Assembly (NCBI GenBank): GCA_950295325.1
Contig: OX485803.1
Coordinates: forward strand, 2,170,001 to 2,234,000
DNA length: 64,000 bases
Source: Polytrichum commune
Lineage: Eukaryota > Streptophyta > Polytrichopsida > Polytrichales > Polytrichaceae
Direction: 5' to 3'
Shown here: in pieces, positions 13,078 to 25,300 of the stretch
Layout of the letters: the number at the start of each line of letters is the position of its first letter
Numbering within the stretch: the first letter of the stretch is position 1
Program-made: the position numbers and the translations under genes
The notes under the pieces: generated by a model
The model's database searches: none
The model's input: the letters and a program-made list of their open reading frames with translations, nothing else
What the model was told of the DNA's origin: nothing

Positions 13078-13690
13078 CCTCTGAAAGATGTCAGCAATTG
13101 TTATTTCAATGGGATTGTTGGTCGAACTCTCCACAGAACTTTGCACTGCATTGTAAGTTGGAGGTTTAGGGCTTTAGGGTGAAGGGTTTACGAGTTTTTA
13201 GGTTGTGGGTATGGCCGAAATGTGAATTGTGTCTCTTTTGTTGAAAACCTGGATTGCAGATCGAACTTGTGGAGGATTGAGGGCCTGTTGTTGCCTTGTT
13301 GTCATCTTTTACATTCTGGATTGAACTGTTGTCATCCTGGGTTTCATAGCTACTTCAACCATGTGGACAGTTCTAAAAACCAGGATGACAGCGATTTCCA
13401 GCTGTCAAAGACGTCAGCAATTGTTATTGTCATGCGATTTTTGGTTGAACTCTCTACAGAACTTTGCGCTGCATTGTAATTTGGAGGTTTAGGGTTTCAG
13501 GGTTTAGGAATTGCGTGGTTTGTGGTTGTGGGCATGGTGGAAATAAGAAGTTTGGATGTTTTGTAAAAATCCTGGATGGCAGATTGAACTTGTTTAGGAT
13601 TGAGGGTTCGCTGTTGCGTTGTAGACATCTTCTACATCTTGGATCGAATTGTTGTTATCCCGGGGTTTGACAGCTACTTCAACAATGTGG
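13078..13690 (+). repeat. Tandem duplication (about 330 bp) in the 5' flank of the Sel1-repeat gene
   Basis: Copy A (about 13085-13375) and copy B (about 13408-13690) align along their length: GTCAGCAATTGTTATT at both starts, then GAACTCTC-ACAGAACTTTG, TTGGAGGTTTAGGG, and AGCTACTTCAAC-ATGTGG at both ends. Copy B ends at the start codon proposed for the Sel1 gene; the matching position in copy A is also an ATG. The duplication therefore covers the presumed 5' leader and the first codons. Confidence 0.7.
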
Positions 13691-16600
13691 GCAAACAAAA
13701 TGCTACATCTGCAGAAGCGCCTGAAGCCTCTGGTGACTTCCAATTTTCTCACTCTGCCGGTATGTCCCCTGCTTCACTATCCACACTTCTATGCATTCTC
13801 TCAAGCACTATGGAATGTGGATATCAAAAATATTTAGCTACTTGGATTTTACACTTGAAAGGTTATTTCTCACCTATCTGTACTGAATTCTGGAAATGCT
13901 CTTAGAGGAGGTCATGTAGCAGCATGCCGGATGTGCGGGACTTCATAGGGAGAGGGTTGGCAGCCGTTACAGAGGTGGAGCGAATTTTGCCATACACTGA
14001 TTTCCAAGACCACCGTTTGCAACCCCTTCTCAAGGTTGTTATCGTACAGACTTTCTTTCTCCTATGGGCTATATTGTAATGTAGCGAAGAAGACTAGTTT
14101 CAGTTGTCACTTTAAGTTCCAGCTAAAGATTTAGCTCTACGGTTGTGGTGACTTAGGTCAAAGAGGCTACCGCACAAGCTGGTTCGAATTTCAGTTCGCA
14201 CATTAGAACCTTAGGTCACAGATGATACATTTGCAATTTCCAGCATGGTAAATGATCACAAGTACGCATAAAGAGGGGTAAGGTAAGCATACCTTAAATG
14301 GACACTTTAAGCTACGCGCCCACTTCTAGGATGTGAAACATGCAATTAGTGCGAACTGATTGCTTGTTCCAAATTGTGTCCATGTCCATTTGCCTCATAA
14401 TTGCAGAGCTCATATGAATATCTTATTCATGATTAAAGTGAAGATTCTCAAGCTGATGAAATGGTTGTATAGGTCCCTCCCCCCCTCAATTATGTTGATT
14501 ATTGAGCCTAGAATGCTAATAATTTGAGCACGTAGTATAATCTTATTAAAACACATGTCTCTTTGGTGTACATTCTTAGATCCACACGTGACCACACACC
14601 ACCTAAATATAGTTGTCCGATCAAACAAGCTGACCATGGAAAGCCTGCATACCTTAAAATTGTCTTACTTTAGGTTGCGAATTCTACAAGAGAAACTCTT
14701 TCCATATAAGTTGGTAGCTCATGATCAATGTGGGCATTAGTGTGTGTCTATTGGTACAGACAGCCAAAGAGAACTTTGAGTTGGCATTGGAAGTCGAAAA
14801 GGAGAATGCAGATGCTATGTTGTGGCTTGCTCGCCTTCATCTTTATTACAATATTCCCCAAGCCTGTCTCAGAAGGTACTCCTGCCATACTTACCTCATC
14901 GTTTACATTGCCTACAGAAACTGCACTGTGGACAATGTTGAATTTGATAACTCTACTTTTATCTTCAATAACCTTTGTCTGAACTGACTTTCTCAACCTT
15001 CAGTATTGTCATCTTTAAAGTGAAGGTGAGTGGATTTCTCACAGTATCTCTTCTATTACAGTGGAGCGGTATTACTTGAAGCAGCAGCTGAATCTGGACA
15101 TGCAGAAGCTCAATATGAACTTGCATGCCGAATACGTGCAGAGGTATCTTCTCCAGCTTTGAAACCGTTGTTTTTACCTCTGCAGAGGGCCTGGAGATTT
15201 ATTTATTTTGGTAATGTAGACACACATTTCACAAAGAAAAGTAGCATGTAGTCCTTTGAAATAGATATTACACAGGGGCCCATATTGCATGTGTTTGTTC
15301 CATGGACTTTCTATTTGCCAGTGAAAGTTGAATGCAGGGTGCATTAGTGCACCAGAAACAAGAAAGGCAAGTGCTTTGCAAACGAGATTGAGCTGTTTTT
15401 GATTATGCACATCAACACGGAAACTACCTTGAAAAGGAAAATATTGAAAAGTGTTGTACCGATCACCTTCCGTTGTGCAGGGTGCACTCTTGGGCGATGA
15501 TGATGCAATGGATGACAGAGTTTTCAACTACTTAGAATCTGCAGCTTGTCAGGTAATCAGGTTTTCCTCACAGGCAACCACTCCTTGCTCACACCTTAGG
15601 AACCCTTTACACTACTGTAATGATCAAGTTGAGAGCTTGTATTTGTAATTTTTGGGAGTTTGATTTTTGGAGTTGGCAATCTCTCATCCAAGCTCAAACT
15701 ATTGAGAGCTTAACCAATCTTCAATCTCAAAATAGTTTAAGCAAGTGTAAAGTGGCCATGCTCAAAGTGAGGGATCAAGGAGGGAATGACAGTAAACAAA
15801 GAATCTTTGACGACAAGCCAAAGAAAGCTTTAAGTCATTGGTTTGAGATTTATTTTTGAGTTTCTCCTAGAAAACCACATATCTTAATGAAATTTCCTGC
15901 TTTGGTGTCCATGTTCACAGAACTCTAAAACAGTACCTTGTAGCCAAGTCATTGGTTGGAGATTCAAGTGCCTAATTTTCTAATGTGCAGAAACATGCTG
16001 GGGCCCTTTTTCTGGTTGGTGCCATTTACCTGTCAGGGAAACATGTTCGCTGCAACCCAAAGGCAGCTGCCTGGTGCTTTCGCAAGGCTGCAGAGCAGGT
16101 GCCATAGAATTTCTTTACAATTGTGTTTCCTAACTTCTCTTTAGTACATATCATGTTCTTATTGAAGGCGGAGATTGTTGTCTGTAAAGTAGAATGGCTT
16201 AACAGAGTCTGCCACTTGGTTTGCACAATTCACACCATTTCAAAGGTTCTCTAAACTGACATCAATTAGGTACACTAAATAGCTCTATTAGTGTGGGTGG
16301 GAAATTAGCGTGGGCCAGACTAATTTTCTAGTAAACATGGAAATAACATGGGTCCAAGACCCCGGGTCTTCCCCTAAGTCTTCACGAAGACTTCTGACCA
16401 ACACATTGAATATTATTTGTAGGACAAATGTAGCATAAAATAAATCAATCACGCACATTAATTTTCTAGAAAGCAATTAATGTAGCCCACGCTAATTTTC
16501 TACTAGTAATTTAGCGTGGGTTGAAAATTACTAAGGCCCACATTAATGCTCATTATGAGAATTAGCGTGGGCTCTAGAAAAACTGTGACCCATAGTAATA

Positions 16601-17363
16601 GGACTATTTAGTGTACTTCTGGCAAGTAATGTGAAGTGTTTGTTGATTGTTCTGAAACTTAATTTACCTTTTTTGCTGATAGGGACACATACCAGCAGCC
16701 ACTGTATATGGGTCCCTTATTACCAAAGGTATTCTTACTCGCAACTATCTTGTTCTTCCAATAAACCTGGCTTCGTACAGTCAGCAGGAATTTATTTATA
16801 CTGCACACTGTTTGAGGTGACACTTTAGACAAACACCTAACATCAAGGTTTATTTGCACTCTTAACCTGGTTTTAAGCAATTTGCACTTTTATACTTAGA
16901 GAGGTTTGTGTGAACCTCATTTTAAAACAGAAAATTGTTAAATTTCAACTTGCAAACCTCCTCGTGCTTCTCAAAGTTCCTAACCGTAAGGGATGGGGTA
17001 TTGATACAATTTGGTTTGAGGATGATCAGAGTACAACCAACGCTCCCATTGCTCTTACATATAGAAAGTGGGGTAGGAGGGTGGTGGTTTTGCCATAATA
17101 TTCCTACTAATGTTTTACTCACAGGTTTGATAGCGGTGAAGAATAATTTGGTACAAATCAATTGATTATTCTGGATTTGTGTAGGTGGGAATTGGGAGGA
17201 GACAAAAGCTGTTGGGGTTAATGAGACAGATACAGATCAGCCAATAGAGCTTGATGCAATTGCAAGGGCCCATTTTGAAAAGGCTTCTGAAGCTGGTGAC
17301 CCTCTAGCCCATGAATGGTTGACTAGAACAGCCCATGAACCCAAAAGCACTCTACTTAGCTGA
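13685..17363 (+). CDS. Sel1-repeat protein, probably organelle-targeted
   Basis: Eight exons join in frame with GT-AG borders: 13685-13759, 13906-14034, 14760-14875, 15062-15143, 15481-15552, 15991-16098, 16683-16728 and 17185-17363, giving 268 residues. From exon 3 the protein is a run of helical TPR/Sel1-like repeats, seen as [35 protein letters not shown] with [17 protein letters not shown], and [16 protein letters not shown]. Such repeats usually make protein-binding scaffolds; the partner is unknown. The N-terminus ([20 protein letters not shown]) is basic and lacks acidic residues, which suits a mitochondrial or plastid transit peptide; this is inference. Exons 3-8 are firm. Exons 1-2 rest on splice phase and codon sense, so the start is less certain. 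The intron between 16098 and 16683 holds a complete MITE. Confidence 0.8.
14460..14645 (+). repeat. Dispersed repeat, copy in Sel1 gene intron
   Basis: This stretch (ggtccctcc...attatgttgattattgagcc...cacatgtctctttggtg) aligns with 29430-29650 in a PARP2 intron and with 35780-35965 in intergenic DNA. All three keep the order 'CCCC-AATT-TGTTG', 'attgagcct/actaaacc', 'acacatgtctttttggtg' and, in two, 'accacacaccacttaaatata'. Confidence 0.6.
16271..16615. mobile_element. MITE with TACACTAAATAG terminal inverted repeats
   Basis: Left end TACACTAAATAGCTCTATTA and right end (complement) TACACTAAATAGTCCTATTA match over about 27 bp with few differences. The element is 345 bp with no coding capacity. 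ATTAGCGTGGGC and its complement recur just inside both ends. It lies wholly in a Sel1-gene intron. Ends beginning CACTA could place it in the CACTA group, but no clear 3-bp target duplication is visible; a TA target is also possible. Confidence 0.75.
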
Positions 17364-18920
17364 TTCTTGAAGTATCCATCATTTGTGTTACTGTTCAATC
17401 CAAGATCTTTCATAAGATACCCAACACAAACCCCAATACTGGAGGCAAGTTGTGATCCATGCAAGTGTTCAGGTGATCAGTTCCACAATTTCCAGTTAGG
17501 ATGATTTTAGTGAAATTTGATCATGTGATGTTTGGATTTGAGCATTTGTTATGTCACATGCAATCAAGTCCTGAATTATTTCATTGAGCTTTGAAGACTC
17601 ACATATTTCACTGTCACATTTGACATGATGGAAAAAGTAAGTTAGAAGGGCACATATTTGCGTTCCTTGAAAAGGCCATTGATTGCACTCAAGTTCTCAT
17701 CTCCAAGTTATCATAACTAGGTCGACCATGTGCCGTGAATATGGTTTGGGAAAGAATCTTGTCTTTGGACATTTGTTACAATTTCAAAACTTGGAAATAA
17801 ATTGTGATCTTTTTGTTAAACGTCGTGAAATCAATTTCCAGATCTTTGAAAATCACTCTAGTTTCACATTTGCATAACACCTACACAAAATTGCTTATTG
17901 GTTAATGGGATTAGGTTTGTCTATGTTAGTGTTCTCCACTGTTTCGGAAAGGCGATGGCGGGACCATGTTAAATTGATGTGGAATGTGTTGGATGGGACA
18001 TACCATACTAAGTTAAGGTAGCCAACTCTTATTTAGTTACCTTTGTGAATTGGACACCTATATTTGATTGGTATACATGTGTGGCTTCAACAATGAATGT
18101 CAAAAAGACTTGCTCAAGATATGGTAACCATCCTAGACTCAATAGGTAGTATAATTGGGGAGACCTAGATGACCATTTAAGGAGCACAATTTTGTTCACC
18201 TTGATAATGGCTTAGGTATTCATGTGGAATTCAAAAACTATGAGGAAAGTAGCTAAGGCTGCTATTTGGATTTGCTAACAATCTTGTACTACTCATGTAT
18301 GTCACATCCTAGGAGAAGTGAGCTATAGTTTGAAAAGTAACCATTTTAGATCCATGGAATGAAATGGAAGACAATGGAATATTGTTCCGGTAGTGATTGA
18401 ATCCCCAAAGGAGAGAGGGAACCTTTCACTCCATAAATATAAGCCATCATTACCCTGTGGCTGTAATACACATGTTGACCCAAGCAATATTGTTGAGGTG
18501 GACATCCTTGCTTTTCTAGTCATTTATGTACTAATTTATGGAAATACCAGAAGTTGAGGTCCACGGTTTGGCAGATAAGTTGAATTGTGGTCAGGTGAAC
18601 TCTACGTGCTGTTTGAGCATGTTCATGTGCTGCTTTGTGTAGATGTTGATTTTTTTCTGGTGCATGGGGAAGCAGTTCGATTGGTACCTTCTGTTCTCAA
18701 TTTGCAACCTTGAGTGGTTTATGTTCTAAATGTGGCCATGCACAATCTTATTTCAATGTGATTGGACTTATCTCTTTACGATTACCCCTCATTACAACAG
18801 TCATTTTCTTAAACTTTGTTGACTTCAAACTAAATATACTCATGAAGGAAAGATAAAATATGGGTTTTACGGTGATGTTTTTGCAATTTGAATGACCAGA
18901 ATCCTATTCGTAGTTTGATG
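17364..18920. other. 3' flank of the Sel1 gene; no further gene recognised
   Basis: AT-rich sequence with no recognisable coding region. A short similarity to sequence at about 30460-30530 (…gagacctagatgaccatttaaggagcac) is seen at 18155-18190. Confidence 0.4.
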
Positions 18921-19278
18921 TACACTCTAAACTCCATAGTATCAGCCTCTTTAATGTCGCTCCTTCTCTTATATCCGGAAACCCTAGGGAACAGATGTTC
19001 TCATTTAAGTTTGACTCCTTGTCACGCTTCCCTTCCATATATCATGGGTTTTGACAATAAAGTAAATCACCAAAGAATTTCAACCACATGCTTGCACACA
19101 TCATGTTCTTGTCATTGTAATTATTGTCATTCATGCAATGTTGACTTTGTGTTATTCCATAATGTCACATGCTATATTAGTTCTCTTTTATCACGCATCC
19201 ATGTCAACACTACAAAAGTCCTTATTGTCACATACTCTTTAGTTGCCACAAGTGTGATATTACGGAGTTTAGAGTGTA
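18921..19278. mobile_element. MITE, TACACTCTAAAC family, copy 1
   Basis: Left end TACACTCTAAACTCCATAGT and right end (complement) TACACTCTAAACTCCGTAAT form terminal inverted repeats of about 24 bp. It is 358 bp long and non-coding. Two further copies lie downstream in the same intergenic region, and a fourth lies at 54713. Confidence 0.75.
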
Positions 19279-19492
19279 ATTGGTTAAAGTTATAGCATAA
19301 GGTGCTAGGAAGTTGCAAACTAAATCTCACAAAAGGAAAGAAGAACCACTCCAATTCTACTCAAGAAAGATTTGATATTATTTGGGTGGCAAAATAATAT
19401 TAAACTCAAAACTGCCAATGGTGAAACATGAATAATGTGGGCCACAAGAATAGAATAATCATAAATGTATGTGTTTTTGGGTGTTGAAATTG

Positions 19493-19832
19493 TACACTTC
19501 AACCTCCCAAAATGGCACTCCCTCTCTTATATCCTCAAACTCTAGGGAATGGATGTGCAAAATTTATATATCCCTTCAGGTTGTCACATTTCCCTCCCAT
19601 ATATCAAATATTCTTCCATTAAAATAATTCACCAAAGAATTCAAACCACACAATTGCATGCATCACGTTGTCACCATTGTCATTATTGCAATGTTGACTT
19701 TGTGTTATTTCATAATGTCACATGCTACACTAATTATCTATTATCAAGCATTCATGTTGACACTACGTACCTCCTTAATATCATGTGCACTTGGGTTGCC
19801 ACATGTGTGATATTAGGGAGGATGGAGCATAT
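19493..19832. mobile_element. MITE, TACACTCTAAAC family, copy 2 (decayed ends)
   Basis: The interior is close to copy 1: ACCAAAGAATT-AA-CCACA, ATTGCAATGTTGACTTTGTG and TGCCACATGTGTGATATTA occur in the same order. Both terminal repeats are eroded (TACACTTCAACC on the left, GGATGGAGCATA on the right). Confidence 0.65.
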
Positions 19833-21108
19833 AGTGAAGTGCCAGTCAATGATAGGAGAACTTGGAGACGGCAAAAGTAAAGTGCACAGACTCAAACTAT
19901 TAAGTTCTATTGGGGTAAATTATTCTAAATATGTTGTAGATAAATGAACTAAAAGGAGATTGCTTTTAACGTTTATGAAGCCCAAAAAGCTTATACTATG
20001 TATAAAGGGAGAAGAATTCACACATAAAAATGGTGTCAAAAATACAAATTCCCTTGAGTAATGAAGCGCAATGACCTTCATGAAATAGCAATTGATATCA
20101 ACTTGATAGCCCAGTTGGAAGAAGGTCTTCAAACTCCATAATACTCCATTTTGAAATGGGGGAAGGAAACCTACTTGTAGTGGAATTGTAGACGGGAAAC
20201 TCTAACACTTGTGTTTAGGCCTATAGTGTGAAACATGAATTGCACCATGATCGATACATCAAACTACAAATTATTATCATACCATATTATTTTTGGCAAA
20301 GTTGGAAAGTAACTTGCACTTGAAGACTTGAGGAATGAGGCTTTGAAAAGGGAACACCAATGGAACAATAATGAGTAGTGTAGTGTACCTCTCATCCATC
20401 ATGACTAAGAAAACTTGCACCATGATATTTGTGATTATTTCCTCTAAATTGGGTCCCAATTTAAATTCAAGATCTTCAAAACTAATTATGGTGTCGAATT
20501 GTCATTAAAGAAACTGTTGAAGGGTTATAAATGATCCCCAACATTTTTGTGAACTAATGCGAGGCACGCTCATGTGCAATATTCTCTATGGTCCTGGAAT
20601 CTTCACATAGTCTCCGCACATGTTTGGAATTGGTGTTTTATGAATATGTTGGCAATTAATCTCAAGGTGTTAAAATGAGTTTGGCCTTGAATGAGATGAT
20701 ATTGAATGTTTTTTGTTCAGACCTCCGCACCAACTCCAAGCCATGCACCCCACACTTACTAAACATGAAATTTTTTGCATGCAAAACAACGAACTCCCAA
20801 CCAAATTCCGATCATATTAAAGGACAACTCTAAGAATATGCTTCACTACGATCAATGAAAAGATAGAAGAGGGCTTAGTTTGCAAGTGAGTTTGTCCAAG
20901 TACCCTCCACCCAAAAACATATGTTCCCTGAATTCCTTGTCTCAACATGTGCACCCATGGTGCGTATCCAACAAGCCTCGCACTAGGAAAGCAAATCCCG
21001 TGCACCAAAACAAGTGACCCGGTCAACCAACCCGCCCATCCCCCGTCCCCCCAAAACCTCCAAACCCTTTCAAAATGCCCTACAAAACTCCAAGTGTGAA
21101 GAAAGTTA
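19833..21108. other. Intergenic; carries one repeat copy
   Basis: No gene recognised. An inverted copy of the repeat found in PARP2 intron 2 lies at about 20700-20830 (aaaacaacgaactcccaacc). Confidence 0.4.
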
Positions 21109-21573
21109 TACACCCTAAACTTCGTAATATCAACCTCCATAATGTCACTCACTCTCTAATATCCCCAAACCCTAGGGAACAAATGCTCGTAGTTCAAATC
21201 TCACTCCTTGTTGTCACCTTTCTCTCTCTTATATCACAAATTTTGTCATTAATGCAAATCACCAAAGAAGTCAACCCAAGCCCTTGCATTGCGCCATGTG
21301 TAAAATATGTGGAGTGCCACCTTCTTATTCTTATTTTTATTCTTCTTCGTATGCCACTTGTTGAATGTTTATGCATGCATATGCCACATCACCCGGGAAG
21401 GCCAAGTGGAGTGGACCACACCACACCATTTAATATGCTGCACTTTGTGTTATTCCATAGTATCACATTTTACACTAATCCTATAGTATCACGGATACAT
21501 GTTAATACTACAGAACTCCGTAATATCACGTGCACTTTTGCCACAGGTGTGATCCTACGGAGTTTAGAGTGTA
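21109..21573. mobile_element. MITE, TACACTCTAAAC family, copy 3
   Basis: Left end TACACCCTAAACTTCGTAAT and right end (complement) TACACTCTAAACTCCGTAGG form the terminal inverted repeats. It is 465 bp, longer than copy 1 because of an insertion in the middle (about 21290-21420). Confidence 0.75.
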
Positions 21574-22323
21574 GTAGGTGAGAGTTATAAGGAAGTTATA
21601 GTAGGCGAAAGTTATAAGAAAGTTGTATCCAAGCCTCCCCTAGCTTAGCTTCTCTAAGTAGCTTCAAGCTCAAGCCCCCCCCCCCCTCACTCTTCTCACT
21701 TCTTCTCCGAAGCCCGCCCATTCCCACACGATTCAAGGAAGAAAAATCAACACCACTACCTATATCATTACACAAAAAAACAACTTGAAGAGGAAACAGA
21801 AGAAGTAGAAACAGAAGAAGTAGAAGAAGATGCACGGGAGCAGACAAGAGAACGAGGAGGAAGAATACGGATCACCAGCTACCTAGTGCTTCTGTGATTG
21901 CCAACTTTCTTCATCAACTTACTTACAAATCAACAATTTGGTATGATTCAAGCACCTCAATCAGTGCACTCCTCGTTTAAATAGTAAAGTATGTTATGGA
22001 TTTTTGTATTTTGGGGTGGCGGTTTGTTTTGAGAAGCCTGGAAGACTTGGTGGGATGTTATAAGACTGCAAGAATCTTGGCCGGCAGATTGTTGTATGTT
22101 CAGGCATTGTACTCAGCTTCTGGTTGGGTTTTTTGTTGTTGTGAATTTGACCCAGAATAAATTTATTTTGGAGTGTTGGAATCGAGAAGGAAGAGCTCGG
22201 AGTTGTATTTCGATTGTTATAGAGAAGTGGCATTTGAAAATGAAAATAAAAATGTGTTCTTGGATTGGTGCTTTGCTTGAAGTTCTTATGGTAGTTGTGG
22301 GGGGTGAGAAGATTGTTGCAGCG
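21574..22323 (+). promoter_or_regulatory. Upstream region and probable 5' leader of PARP2
   Basis: Holds a 12-base C tract (21675-21686) and purine-rich AAGAAGTAGAA repeats at 21795-21830. The frame of the PARP2 start codon is open upstream to 22096, with another in-frame ATG at 22288, so a longer N-terminus cannot be excluded. No core promoter element could be pinned down. Confidence 0.35.
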
Positions 22324-25300
22324 ATGGCAGCAAGTTTAACTGTGACGCAGCTTCGGAAGGAGCTCACTAAGCGAGCCTTGGATACAACTGGCTTGAAGCC
22401 TGCTCTGGTTGGTTTTTTATCGAACCCTTGTATCATTCTTTAGACAAAGATGTTTGTATGCATGCACATTGACACACCTTTAGCCTATTCAATCTATTCA
22501 GTCTTCAATATAAAGGTTTCTCTTTGCATTAAAAAATATAATCTCAGTCACAGGTAAATGGTGATAATCTTACAAACCAGATATAGATGAGTTCCCCCGG
22601 GGAAGCTTGTGTTGATCATGTGTTAAAAGCTCCCATGTGGTGCCACTTTCCCCTGTGAAGCTAGCTCAAATCCCCTCTCTCCTCTTAAATGCTATGATTT
22701 GTAGAAAGGATATGCTGATAATATTCCCGTGAATAATCCTTCTAAAGTCTTGTGGATGACATTCAACATACATGTTGCTAAATGTCTTCAGGCTTCATCA
22801 CTTTTGTGTTCCTGGAGCGCAATTCCTAATAGTGAAATCCTCTCGTAGGTTTCTCGTCTTGATGCAGCCATTGCAGAGGAAGATGCAAAAACAAGCCAGC
22901 CGGACAAGGGGAAGCTCACATCCACCTCAAAACCAAAGAATGAGGACACCGAAAATGGGAAAGAGAAGAGAAAACGGACCGCTGGGCCCATTGTTGATGG
23001 CGATGGTGCAAAGCCCACGAAGCGCCTCAAGGTGGAGGAAATCAGCAAGATGAGTGTGGCAGATCTTAAGGCTGCCTTAACAGACAGAGGCCTGGAAAGC
23101 ACAGGTGTCAAGAGAGAATTGGTCAAGCGCTTGACTCAACCTTTGGAAGCTGAGGACAATGTGAACAAGAAGGATGATGATGATAATGATGCACAAGATG
23201 CAGGTGAGATATAGAGTTTGAAGAAAACCAAATGATGAAATATATCATATGTTTTTTGGGATGGAGATTACTATTCTTTAGATTTTTTTTCTAGAAACCA
23301 TCATCAGAGTTATCCTTCAACTCAACGGGGACTTTTGGTCGGGAGTTGGTCCCCTATGGTTTTCCATTGGTTGTTTTTGTATACATTGTTTTGTTCCTAC
23401 ATGTGGTGCATGCTCGGAGAAGTGTTTGTGCTGGAAGGAAGAGCAACCTGTTTCAGTTCACTGAGGGCCAATCTTATTTCAGCACCTCTTCTTGGCATGC
23501 CAAGTTTGACCTTCAATAGACCGATATAGAATGTTCTTCATTCAAACCTCCTCACTGCCTCCAAGCATGCACCAAAAGCTTCCCAAACATGGAAGGTCTT
23601 GTATTCAAAACAACCAACTCCCTATCAAAAGCCATGTTGAGTTAGAGGATACAGTTGTGTCATAACTAGTAGAGTTATGACTCAACATGACTTTTGGTTA
23701 GGAGTTGCTTGTTTTGCATACAAAACCTTCCATGTTTAGTAAGTTTTCTGGTACATGGTTGGAGTTAGCGAGGAGGTTTAAACAAAGAACGCTCTATATA
23801 GGTTGACTGAGGGTCATACTTGGCATTTTGGCATGCCAAGTGGTGCTAAAATGAGTTGGGCCCCTCAAGGATTGGAAATAAGTTGCTCTTCATTCAAACT
23901 CTACCTCTAAGGATGTGCCACAAGTAAAAAGAAAATCATCAGCGTGGTATGCAAAGCAACCGATGGAAGAATCATAGGGGACCAACTCCTGACAGCAGCC
24001 CCATTGAGTTAAAGTATAACTTTAATCTTCTTCATTGATTCCAGTTAGGGGTTGATGCCTTTTAGGGCTTACTCAATTCTCTGAAGAGCAACATGGCTTT
24101 CATCTGAAGGTTTACATATCAGAGTTGAGAGCCACTTAGTATTACGTAATTTGTGATATTAGGGTTTTCGAGCTTATTTCCGAGTTCTTTGGCGAAATGT
24201 TTATTTTATGTCTGCAGCCCTCTACTTTGAGAAGTGATTATTGATCAAACACTGCCATTCTAATACAGAGCCAAAGGAAAAGATGGTGGCTGCAATAAAG
24301 AAGGGATGTGCAGTCCTGGATCAGTACCTACCTGACAATATTAAACAAGATTGCCACGTCTACCAAAGTGCGGATGTAAGGCCTACTTCATAAGTTGATC
24401 TGCACTACAATATTCTGAAGTGTAATTTGTTGCAACGTGTGTTAGACCACTTTGAGGAATATTTCTATCATAGAAGGTAGCATCCTGCAAAAGAATGTTA
24501 ACCTACAGAGACGTTCTTCTTCTTGTAACCATATTTGGGAAATTGAATCTAATCAGGGTACCGAGATATATGATGCCATGCTTAATCAGACGAATGTGGG
24601 GGACAACAACAACAAGTTCTATGTTATTCAGCTGCTCCGTAAGTTTACCTCTATTCTGGTTTTCTCCTCATTGGCACCTTCAACTTAGGGCCAACCAGAA
24701 TTTGCATATATGTGCAAATTTCTTCAAGTATGATGGCCACTAAAATAAGGTTTGATGGTCTTCATGTTTTCATTGCAGAACATGATTCTGGGAAAAAATA
24801 TCATGTCTATACCCGTTGGGGTAGGGTTGGAGTAAAGGGTCAAGACAAGCTATTCGGCCCTTATTCCAATTCTGCGGAGGCAATTGCAGAATTCGAAGGC
24901 AAATTCTTTGACAAGACAAAGAATCAGTGGACTGATCGTCACAATTTTGTGGCATATCCAAAGAAGTACACGTGGCTCGAGATTAATTATGAAGAGAAGG
25001 ATGATGACAAAAAGCCTGAGGTTTGGATTCATTCAGCAGATACTTGAATTATATTGGAATATTCAATCTGATCATATGAATCCGATGCTAAGATCATCTG
25101 TACCGCCTTTCTGTACACAAGGAATATAATTGTGCCATTGTCATTCTAGGTTGAGCAGGAGAAACCCAAAAAGGAGACACCTGAGAAGAAAGTAGCCAAG
25201 CCGAGCAAGCTTGACAAACGACTTAAAAATTTCATCAATCTTATATGTGATGTGAACATGATGAAGCAAATGATGTTAGAAATAGGTAAGCATCTTCTAT

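Noticed and set aside
14170-14210. GGTTCGAATTTC as a tRNA T-arm
   Set aside because: No acceptor, D or anticodon arms can be drawn around it.
19549-19947. Plus-strand 132-codon frame
   Set aside because: It lies mostly inside MITE copy 2 and reads through its terminal region; similar frames in sister copies reflect shared non-coding sequence.
20817-21152. Minus-strand Trp-rich 111-codon frame
   Set aside because: It overlaps a MITE end and a dispersed repeat, and no family is recognisable.
22096-22323. N-terminal extension of PARP2 upstream of 22324
   Set aside because: The frame is open, but the extension lacks similarity to the family, which starts directly before the first SAP domain.
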